From Flavobacterium sp. HSC-32F16 (GTDB lineage Bacteria; Bacteroidota; Bacteroidia; Flavobacteriales; Flavobacteriaceae), in the NCBI RefSeq assembly GCF_024171645.1, contig NZ_JALKAC010000002.1:992001-1056000 (forward strand): a stretch of 64,000 bases of DNA, given 5' to 3'. The notes beneath the pieces were generated by a model. The model searched no databases. It was not told the DNA's origin and worked only from the letters and a program-made list of their open reading frames with translations. A program made the translations under genes and the position numbers. Positions 57,411 through 64,000 of the stretch are shown here, one piece after another; position 1 is the stretch's first letter, and every line of letters starts with the position of its first letter.

Positions 57411-57500
57411 TGGCATGCCCCTCCGGGTCGGGCTATCCGTTTCAATCTTTTGTACCGAACCCCGGTACAAAAGGATTTCCACTTCTATCCCTCATGCGGC
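57411..57500. repeat. Composite inverted-repeat element with CTTTTGTACCG hairpin
   Basis: CTTTTGTACCG (57447-57457) and CGGTACAAAAG (57463-57473) form a perfect 11-pair stem around the loop AACCC. The flanks GGGCTATCC and CTATCC recur around the hairpin. I recall elements of this kind (GGATAGCCC ... GTACAAAAG) from other Flavobacterium genomes. The core CTTTTGT/ACAAAAG matches the hairpin at 51838-51913. Confidence 0.75.
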
Positions 57501-57518
57501 TTTAGTGGAATTTTCGTT

Positions 57519-57764
57519 TTAAAGCTGTTCTCTGGATTCCAATTCCTTTTTCATTTCTTTCAAAGTATTCATATTCATAATGAAAATAGGAAGCAATGCA
57601 ATCGGAATAACATTAGAAGCGCTAAAACCTTTATTGGCAATCAGAAAAATGTTAAGACCAAATAAAAGAAGTAATACAACACCAAATAAATAAGTCACTG
57701 TTTTTAATGATTTCTGAGTTTTAACTAGTTCTTCGCTAGTCATTTCGCTAAAATTCTTTTTCAT
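57519..57764 (-). CDS. Small membrane protein of unknown function
   Basis: The 81-residue product has two hydrophobic segments (about residues 24-42 and 49-65) with a charged N terminus (MKKNFSEMTSEELVKTQKSL) and a charged C-terminal helix (TLKEMKKELESREQL). I do not recognise the family, though such short two-helix proteins are common in flavobacteria. It lies 16 bases downstream of the GH3-family gene on the same strand and is probably cotranscribed. The far side borders the repeat element at 57411-57500. Confidence 0.65.
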   Translation of the reverse strand: MKKNFSEMTSEELVKTQKSLKTVTYLFGVVLLLLFGLNIFLIANKGFSASNVIPIALLPIFIMNMNTLKEMKKELESREQL

Positions 57765-57780
57765 TTCTGGTGGATCAAAT

Positions 57781-59304
57781 TTATATCTTACTAAACTGCA
57801 TCTCTTTCAATTGCTCCAAATAATCCCTCTGATTCGAAAGTCGCGGAATCTTATGTTGTCCACCCAATTTGTCTCTTTCTTTCAGCCAATCGTAGAATAA
57901 ATTTTCACGAGCAATATTAATCACAAGCGGATTAAGAGTCATATTATTGCAGCGTTTCGCTTCGTAATCAGAGTTTAAAGTCTGCAGGGTTTCGTCCAAA
58001 ACTTTTTGAAAAAGACCCACATCCGCAGGCTTTTTCTTGAATTCGATCATCCATTCGTGAGCACCTTTTTCTCTGTCCTGCATAAAAATTGGCGCAACCG
58101 TATAGTCGATAACTTCGGTTTGTGTAACCTGACAGGCTTTGGCAATCGCCTGATCGGTATTTTCAACCATCAATTCTTCGCCAAAAACATTAATATGATG
58201 TTTGGTTCTTCCTGTAACTCTAATTCTGTATGGATTCAACGAAGTAAAGCGAACCGTATCGCCAATTAAATAACGCCATAAACCAGAATTTGTGGTAATA
58301 ACAATGGCATAGTTTTTATTCAATTCAACATCGGCTAAACGAATTACCTTTTGATCTGGAGCTCCAAAAGTATCCATCGGAATAAATTCATAGAAAATCC
58401 CGTAATCCAGCATCAGTAATAAATCACTTGAATTGTTTAGATCCTGAATCGCAAAAAAGCCTTCAGAAGCATTATAAATTTCGTAATATCTAAAATCCTT
58501 ACTTGGCAAAATTTTCTTGTATTGTTCTTTATATGGAGAAAAACTCACGCCTCCGTGAAAATAAACTTCCAGATTCGGCCAAAGCTCTAATAAACTTTGT
58601 TTGCCGGTATTTTCAAGAACCTTATTCATTAAAACCAGCATCCACGAAGGAACTCCGGCAAAACTAGTTACATTTTCGTTTTTAGTTTCGTTAATGATTG
58701 CTGCAATTTTAGCTTCCCATTCGCTCATCAACGAAGTTTTGCTGCTTGGCGTACTGCTGAATTCGGCCCAAATTGGCATATTTTCAATCAGGATTGCTGA
58801 TAAATCGCCAAAAAAAGTATTGTTGTTTTCATAGATTTGAGAACTTCCGCCCAATCGTAAACTCTTTCCAAGAAATAACTCAGAATCTTCATTATTATTC
58901 AAATACAAACAAAGTAAGTCCTTGCTTCCTTTATAATGACAATCTTCGAGCGCTTCATTACTTACCGGAATAAATTTGCTTTTTGCATTGGTAGTACCGC
59001 TTGATTTGGCAAACCATTTAATAGGCGATTCCCAAAAAACACCTTGTTCGCCCTGACGTGTGCGTTCGATCAAAGGCTGTAGTTCTTCATAACTTGCAAT
59101 CGGAACTCTTTCTGCAAAAGTCTGATAAGAGTTTATGGATCCAAAGTCATATTTTTTTCCAATAACCGTATTTTCAGCTGTCAATAATAAATTATGCAAT
59201 AGTTCTTCCTGAACTTCATTTGGGTATTTTAAAAAAAGTTCAATCTGATGTATCCTTTGTTTCAGGACCCACGAAGCGAAAGAGTTTATTATAGATAAAG
59301 GCAT
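57781..59304 (-). CDS. GH3 auxin-responsive promoter family protein
   Basis: The 507-residue protein has the adenylate-forming GH3 fold: the phosphate-loop motif WFAKSSGTTNAKSKFIPVSN near residue 90, YNASEGFFAIQDLNN near residue 285, and NSGLWRYLIGDTVRFTSLN near residue 345. A C-terminal domain ends in HKIPRLSNQRDYLEQL. Plant GH3 enzymes couple amino acids to hormones; bacterial members are widespread in Bacteroidota and their substrates are unknown. Plant-type auxin chemistry should not be assumed. It is upstream of a small membrane protein gene. Confidence 0.92.
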   Translation of the reverse strand: MPLSIINSFASWVLKQRIHQIELFLKYPNEVQEELLHNLLLTAENTVIGKKYDFGSINSYQTFAERVPIASYEELQPLIERTRQGEQGVFWESPIKWFAKSSGTTNAKSKFIPVSNEALEDCHYKGSKDLLCLYLNNNEDSELFLGKSLRLGGSSQIYENNNTFFGDLSAILIENMPIWAEFSSTPSSKTSLMSEWEAKIAAIINETKNENVTSFAGVPSWMLVLMNKVLENTGKQSLLELWPNLEVYFHGGVSFSPYKEQYKKILPSKDFRYYEIYNASEGFFAIQDLNNSSDLLLMLDYGIFYEFIPMDTFGAPDQKVIRLADVELNKNYAIVITTNSGLWRYLIGDTVRFTSLNPYRIRVTGRTKHHINVFGEELMVENTDQAIAKACQVTQTEVIDYTVAPIFMQDREKGAHEWMIEFKKKPADVGLFQKVLDETLQTLNSDYEAKRCNNMTLNPLVINIARENLFYDWLKERDKLGGQHKIPRLSNQRDYLEQLKEMQFSKI

Positions 59305-59550
59305 GGAATATGGTATTGTTTAGATGTTAGTTTTTGCCATAGCAGACAAAATCAGGAAACTTAAAATTTGAATATCGCAATACAAATATTAACTTTGCTG
59401 TTGTATCAAAAATAGTGTTTTTTGTAATAAAAACCGCTTCAATTGCACTAAGATTTTAATCCAAAAAATGATTTTTCAAAAAAAAACAGAAAATAAAATC
59501 CTTAGCAGCAAAACTAAAATCTAATATCTAAAATCTACAATTTTAAACGA

Positions 59551-60345
59551 ATGACATATCAAGGCGTACTTACCAAAATGCAGACAGAACTTGGAAACCC
59601 AATTCAATATTATTTAGTTTTCGAGGATAGTTTTCTCAACGTTAATCAATTGTTAGATAAAGAGATTGAGATTAATTTTGCAGGCTTCGAATGTTTAAAC
59701 TGTCATAAGAAGAAAAAAATATTCAGACAAGGCTTTTGTTATGACTGTTTCTATTCAAGTCCCGCAGTAGGCGACTGGATTATTCGACCTGAATTAAGTA
59801 CTGCACATTTAGGGATCGCAGATCGTGATTTAGAATACGAACAAAAAGCACAGTTACAGCCTCACGTTGTTTATCTGGCTTTATCAAGCGAAATAAAAGT
59901 AGGAGTGACCCGCAAAAGCCAGGTCCCAACACGATGGATAGATCAGGGCGCGACGCAGGCAATTGCTATTGTTGAGGTTCCAAATCGATATTTAGCAGGA
60001 ATAACGGAGGTCGCATTGAAAGAGCATTATGCTGATAAAACAAATTGGAGAAAAATGCTCCAATGTACAGCAGAAGGATGCGATTTAATTTTTGAAAAAT
60101 CCAAAGTCGAAAATTTAATTCCGGCAGAAGTCAAAGATTATTTTTACAGCCAAAAAAATGATGTTTACGAATTGAATTATCCGGTTTTAAATTATCCGGC
60201 AAAAGTGGCAAGTTTAAACTTAGATAAAAGTCCATCGTTTCAAGGTAAATTAGTTGGAATAAAAGGGCAGTATTTAATTTTTGAAAACGGAACTGTTTTT
60301 AATATTCGCGGTTCCGAAGGTTATGTTGTAAATATAAACGTCTAG
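59551..60345 (+). CDS. DUF2797 family protein
   Basis: The 264-residue protein has the DUF2797 pattern: an N-terminal strand-rich part, a four-Cys zinc site (FECLNCHKKKKIFRQGFCYDCF near residues 50-70), YLALSSEIKVGVTRKSQVPTRW near residue 110, and IDQGATQAIAIVEVPNRYLAG. The KVGVTR...RWIDQGA region recalls GIY-YIG-like nucleases in form, and a link to that fold is my inference. Function is unknown. It is followed by about 170 bases before a terminator hairpin and then the glycosyltransferase gene. Confidence 0.86.
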   Translation: MTYQGVLTKMQTELGNPIQYYLVFEDSFLNVNQLLDKEIEINFAGFECLNCHKKKKIFRQGFCYDCFYSSPAVGDWIIRPELSTAHLGIADRDLEYEQKAQLQPHVVYLALSSEIKVGVTRKSQVPTRWIDQGATQAIAIVEVPNRYLAGITEVALKEHYADKTNWRKMLQCTAEGCDLIFEKSKVENLIPAEVKDYFYSQKNDVYELNYPVLNYPAKVASLNLDKSPSFQGKLVGIKGQYLIFENGTVFNIRGSEGYVVNINV

Positions 60346-60514
60346 TATAATCTCCCGTTTGTCTATCGTTATTGGGGAACAGTATAGTAGATTTTAACCG
60401 CTGTTATAATCACTCTATCTTTATATTTTTAAAGGTAAGTATGTGAATTATAATAGATTTGGTTACAATTTTGTAATAATTACTTATTCAAAGAAATTAA
60501 TTTTAAAAATAAAA

Positions 60515-60557
60515 AGAGCCTAGATTTGAAGTTTGTCCTATCTAAGGCTTTTTTTTA
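60515..60557 (+). terminator. Probable terminator upstream of the glycosyltransferase gene
   Basis: AGCC-TAGAT-(13 bases)-ATCTA-a-GGCT forms a nine-pair stem with one bulge, followed by eight T residues. It probably ends the DUF2797 transcript. Confidence 0.7.
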
Positions 60558-60598
60558 AAATTAAAATGAAATTATTTAAATCCGTAATTATTAAATAG

Positions 60599-61678
60599 AT
60601 GAGTATTTTAGGAGAAATAAACCGTTTTAGAAGAGGCGCAATGCGCGGTCTGACTAAAAACATTGGAAAACCAAAAACTGAACGCAACATTATTTTGGTT
60701 GATAAAACCGAAATTAAACGTGTTTTAATTTGCAGACCTAATGGCAGACTGGGCAATCTTTTATTGATTACACCTCTCGTTCAGGAAGTTGAAGAGACGT
60801 TTCCGAATTGTAAAATTGATTTATTCGTAAAAGGAGGCTTAGCTCCAATTATTTTTGAAAATTATGAATCAGTTAATAATACAATTCATTTACCTAAAAA
60901 ACCTTTTAAAAGTTTATTAGAATATATTAAAGTTTGGATTTCTATTACAAGTGCGCCTTATGATATGGCCATTAATGTCGACCAAAATTCTTCTTCCGGA
61001 AGGCTGGCTGTAAAATTCTCAAAAGCAAAATATAAATTCTACGGAGATCTTGACGGCGAATTAGCAGAACCCAAAAATGATTATGACCACATTGCGAAAT
61101 ATCCTGTTTACAATTTCCGAACGTATCTAACTAAACTAGGATTGCCTAAAAGCAATAAAATTGTAGCTTCTTTAGACCTTAAACTTAACGCTGATGAACT
61201 TGATAACGGAAAGAAAATTCTAGACCTGATAATCGATCCATCTAAACGTACAATTTGTTTGTTTACTTATGCTACCGGAACGAAATGTTTTTCAGAAGAA
61301 TGGTGGGAAAGCTTTTATTCTAAACTTAAAATTGAATATAAAAATTACAATATTATTGAGATATTACCAATTGAAAATGTTTCACAAATTGGATTTCAGG
61401 CACCAACTTATTACAGTAAGGATATTCGCGAAATGGGATCAGTTTTGGCAAATGTAGATTTGTTTATTGGGGCCGACAGCGGGATTATGCATTTAGCAAG
61501 TGCTGTTCAGATACCAACGGTTGGTTTATTCTCTGTTTCAGAATTAAAAAAATACGAGCCTTACGACAGCGGAAGTGTGGCAATAGATACAAAAAAATGT
61601 TTACAGCCCGAATATTTCAAAATTATAAATTCAATTTTAGAAAACGGAAAATTAAAAGCATACCCTAAAGCAGTATAA
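60599..61678 (+). CDS. Glycosyltransferase family 9 (heptosyltransferase-like)
   Basis: The 359-residue protein has the GT9 pattern: VLICRPNGRLGNLLLITPLV near residue 39, KIDLFVKGGLAPIIFENYES, and the C-terminal sugar-nucleotide site DLFIGADSGIMHLASAVQIP with PTVGLFS near residue 315. GT9 enzymes transfer heptose or related sugars to lipopolysaccharide. Bacteroidota usually lack heptose cores, so the substrate may be another sugar. The first 30 residues are basic (INRFRRGAMRGLTKNIGK), suggesting peripheral membrane association. A strong terminator follows. Confidence 0.9.
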   Translation: MSILGEINRFRRGAMRGLTKNIGKPKTERNIILVDKTEIKRVLICRPNGRLGNLLLITPLVQEVEETFPNCKIDLFVKGGLAPIIFENYESVNNTIHLPKKPFKSLLEYIKVWISITSAPYDMAINVDQNSSSGRLAVKFSKAKYKFYGDLDGELAEPKNDYDHIAKYPVYNFRTYLTKLGLPKSNKIVASLDLKLNADELDNGKKILDLIIDPSKRTICLFTYATGTKCFSEEWWESFYSKLKIEYKNYNIIEILPIENVSQIGFQAPTYYSKDIREMGSVLANVDLFIGADSGIMHLASAVQIPTVGLFSVSELKKYEPYDSGSVAIDTKKCLQPEYFKIINSILENGKLKAYPKAV

Positions 61679-61679
61679 A

Positions 61680-61713
61680 AAAAGGCCAATCATTACGATT
61701 GGCCTCTTTTTTT
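61680..61713. terminator. Bidirectional terminator between convergent genes
   Basis: AGGCCAATC-attac-GATTGGCCT is a perfect nine-pair stem flanked by A residues and a T run, between the glycosyltransferase and AsmA-like genes. Confidence 0.88.
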
Positions 61714-61717
61714 TGTA

Positions 61718-64000
61718 TTAATTTTTCTTCTTGAAAAGTCCGTTAATTAAGTCGCTTGCTTTTTTCGTAGCTTCCTGAGTTTTTTGTTCCTTTTCAGTTT
61801 TTGCAGCCTGCGTTGTATCTTTCGCTTTTGTGTTTTTGTTTATCAAATCAGTTAAAGCTGCTGCTCCTTTTTGAGTCAGTTTTTCTTTTTGCTGATTGGC
61901 CACTTGCGAAGCTAAACTCGTTACTGCGCTTTTCATATCCGTACTAACTTTTGGATTTGAAAAGTTACCTCCAATGATTGCGTTAATTGGAATGTTTTCC
62001 AATTTAGCAGCATCGGCAGGAGACATTTTTGCAATAAGAGCATTGGCTTCAGTTCCTAAATATTTAGCAGGAACATCAAGTTTTAAATTGTAGTTCATTG
62101 TTTGGTCAAAACCGTGAGTTCCTCCAACCGTTACTTTGATATCCTGATATTTAATATCGAAAGGTTTTACATTTACTTTTCCGTCATCAAAAGTCAAAGC
62201 CATTTTTAAATCATTTAAATTCAATTTGTTTAAATCCAGAAATTTAATATTTGAAGTTAAAGAATTTAATACAGTCGAATTTTTAGGATTTACCGTTGTA
62301 GAAAGTAATTGGCCTAATAAATCTCCGGAAATTGATTTTAAATCAGGGGTTAACTCTTTCTCGTCTAAATTCCCGTTTAATTTAATAGTCGAATTTAATT
62401 TACCATTAATGATTCCGGCAATCGGAGCAATTTTTTTCATCATTTCTAATTGCGTAAAAGTCTGCGCAATATCAACCTGGTTAAAGCCTAAATTCACATC
62501 AAATGTAGGGACTTTAGTTTTAGTCGAAACAGCTCCGGTCAAACCAATTGTTCCTCCAAAAATTGACGTTTTAAAGTTTTCCAGTAATGCTTTTTCATCT
62601 TTAATGATCAATTTCCCGGAAACATCTTTTAGTTTTAAGTTATCATATAAAACCGTTGTCGCTTTTGCATTTAAAGTACAGTTTAAAAATGCTGGGATTT
62701 TCATAGCTTCAGCTGGTTTTGCCGGCGTTTTTTGTTCTGCTTTAGCAGGTTCTCCAGAAGTCATAAAATCATCAACTGCCAGTTGGTTAGAACTCATGTT
62801 GAAGTTTCCTTTTAGTTCTTGTTTTTTAAACATAAAACCATAGAAATTTTCTAAAACTCCGTTTATAGCAATATCACTTTTTCCGGTTGTAGCATTAAAT
62901 TGTTTCAGGTTAATTGTACTTGGGTTAAACTCAACCAAAGCCGTGCTTATGTTCATGGATTTATTGTTTTCATCAGTATATTTAAATCCTGATAAACTCA
63001 TAGTTCCGGCATTTTTAATGTTTTGATACTGGCTTTTTTCTACAGAAGCCATATCAAAATTAGTTGTAACATCAGCTTTTAAAATACCTGCCAAAGGTTT
63101 ATCCATTTTAATTGGATACGCTTTGGAAAGATTAGCTAAGTTGATTGTTCCTTTTAAAGCAGCATCTACAAGTGGATTTACTGTAATGTTTCTCACATTT
63201 GCTTTAGCGCTGAAAACATCCTGATCGATTTTAAAAGACAGCTTATCTAAATTTACATAAGTATCGTTTAAAATTCCGGTTTCGTTGATGATTTTAGTAT
63301 CAATTACAATATTCTGAACTGATTTTGGCAGGTTTGGATATTGAAATGAAGCATTGTTTGATGCAATTGCAATGTTGAATGCAGGGACAGTTGTATCTGT
63401 TAATTTTCCTTTTGCAAAACCAACAACAGTAAATTCTCCGGTTGTTTTTACACCATCAAGACTTGAAGCGTAAGCAGAAGGAATTAATCCTAAGAAGTTG
63501 GTAAACGATGAAGTAGGCGTTTTAAATTTCAAGTCATAAACCTGACCTTCTTTAACCATTTGAATAAATCCGTCAAATTCTAATGGTAATTGGTTAATCA
63601 AAGCTTTGTTTTCCTTAAAAGTATATTTGCTTTGGTCTAAATCAATTCCTAAAATCGCGTCTAAAGTCAGTTTTATATTTTTCATATAATTGACTTTATC
63701 CATATCTAAAGATACGTTAGCCGTAGTTTTTGTATTTAAATCCAGTTTTGAATTGGTAAAATCTCCAGTTCCTTCATGATTTAAACTGTCAATAACCATT
63801 TTAATTTTTGAACCCTGATCAATATATCTAAAAGTGAAGTTCTCGATTTTGTAGTTTTGAATCTTCAAAGAAAGCGGACTGTTTTTATCGTCCTTTTTAT
63901 CCTCTTGTTTTTTGTCTTTTAAAGCAATATCAAAATTTCCAACACCGTCTTTATTGAAGATAATGTTAATTAAACCATTTTCAGAAGTAATTCCCTGAAT
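61718..64000 (-). CDS. AsmA family protein (partial, C-terminal part)
   Basis: The frame stays open to the right edge of the window, so the 760 residues seen are the C-terminal part of a longer protein. An apparent start near 63868 is a TTG (Leu) codon inside the frame. AsmA-like proteins span the periplasm and are linked to lipid transport or outer-membrane homeostasis. The pattern of long amphipathic repeats is clear (GLTGAVSTKTKVPTFDVNLG, GIINGKLNSTIKLNGNLDEK, GGTHGFDQTMNYNLKLDVPA), as in the AsmA C-terminal domain. A low-complexity Lys/Ala/Thr-rich tail ends in KASDLINGLFKKKN. Confidence 0.87.
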   Translation of the reverse strand: MQGITSENGLINIIFNKDGVGNFDIALKDKKQEDKKDDKNSPLSLKIQNYKIENFTFRYIDQGSKIKMVIDSLNHEGTGDFTNSKLDLNTKTTANVSLDMDKVNYMKNIKLTLDAILGIDLDQSKYTFKENKALINQLPLEFDGFIQMVKEGQVYDLKFKTPTSSFTNFLGLIPSAYASSLDGVKTTGEFTVVGFAKGKLTDTTVPAFNIAIASNNASFQYPNLPKSVQNIVIDTKIINETGILNDTYVNLDKLSFKIDQDVFSAKANVRNITVNPLVDAALKGTINLANLSKAYPIKMDKPLAGILKADVTTNFDMASVEKSQYQNIKNAGTMSLSGFKYTDENNKSMNISTALVEFNPSTINLKQFNATTGKSDIAINGVLENFYGFMFKKQELKGNFNMSSNQLAVDDFMTSGEPAKAEQKTPAKPAEAMKIPAFLNCTLNAKATTVLYDNLKLKDVSGKLIIKDEKALLENFKTSIFGGTIGLTGAVSTKTKVPTFDVNLGFNQVDIAQTFTQLEMMKKIAPIAGIINGKLNSTIKLNGNLDEKELTPDLKSISGDLLGQLLSTTVNPKNSTVLNSLTSNIKFLDLNKLNLNDLKMALTFDDGKVNVKPFDIKYQDIKVTVGGTHGFDQTMNYNLKLDVPAKYLGTEANALIAKMSPADAAKLENIPINAIIGGNFSNPKVSTDMKSAVTSLASQVANQQKEKLTQKGAAALTDLINKNTKAKDTTQAAKTEKEQKTQEATKKASDLINGLFKKKN

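Noticed and set aside
57781..59304. Auxin metabolism suggested by the GH3 name.
   Set aside because: Bacterial GH3 proteins are diverse and their substrates are not known. Nothing in the neighbourhood points to plant hormones.
62226..62843. A 205-codon plus-strand frame inside the AsmA-like gene.
   Set aside because: It mirrors the amphipathic repeats of the AsmA-like protein on the other strand and has no start context or known domain.

Overview
The window looks like chromosomal DNA of a gliding Flavobacterium, close to F. johnsoniae. The sequence is AT-rich, Shine-Dalgarno sites are nearly absent, and many genes are preceded by the Bacteroidota -7 element TAnnTTTG. The marker genes agree: the end of sprA, a remB-like gene, a PorP/SprF protein, DUF4270, DUF4403 and DUF6089 proteins, and a TonB receptor with a DUF4249 lipoprotein. 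No tRNA, rRNA, CRISPR array, transposase or prophage was seen.

Layout. 0-4.3 kb: end of sprA, gcvH, a VanZ-like gene, deoC and remB. 4.4-9.6 kb: a respiratory block with heme O synthase, two subunit III genes, a subunit IV gene, a SCO copper chaperone with a cysteine-free SCO-like neighbour, a DUF420 protein and a small Cys-rich membrane protein. 9.6-11 kb: a DUF4403 lipoprotein. 11.2-18.6 kb: a MacAB-TolC type efflux locus with one ATPase, two permeases, two adaptors and one TolC. 18.6-23.3 kb: tsaB, mscS, nfu, an orphan porP/sprF and a gamma carbonic anhydrase. 23.4-28.2 kb: a LytTR/LytS two-component pair around a dioxygenase-like lipoprotein, followed by DUF4907, Kelch and beta-barrel genes. 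28.4-31 kb: a DUF4270 lipoprotein and an outer-membrane barrel.

31-40.6 kb: an envelope-biogenesis block of murI, two ompH/skp genes, bamA, uppS, a DUF6089 gene, nadK and a CBS gene, with pdxJ divergent. Between murI and ompH lies a 460-base gene-free stretch that ends in a strong terminator and may encode a small RNA. 40.7-45.3 kb: a TonB receptor, a DUF4249 lipoprotein and an unrecognised lipoprotein. 45.5-51.8 kb: an esterase, a zinc-ribbon protein, a small membrane protein, tig-clpP-clpX and an L,D-transpeptidase-like gene. 52-55.8 kb: a GlxA-type regulator divergent from an array of alternating VOC and SRPBCC genes, one with a single-base frameshift. 56-64 kb: serB, a GH3-family gene, a DUF2797 gene, a GT9 glycosyltransferase and an AsmA-like gene that runs off the end.

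Most of the window is ordinary core genome. The less expected material is intergenic: a 32-bp perfect hairpin at 51.84 kb, a related hairpin at 57.45 kb, three other inverted-repeat families, two families of degenerate short direct repeats, two promoter-spanning palindromes (tig and the TonB receptor) and the candidate small RNA. The VOC/SRPBCC array is the best candidate for a poorly described gene system.
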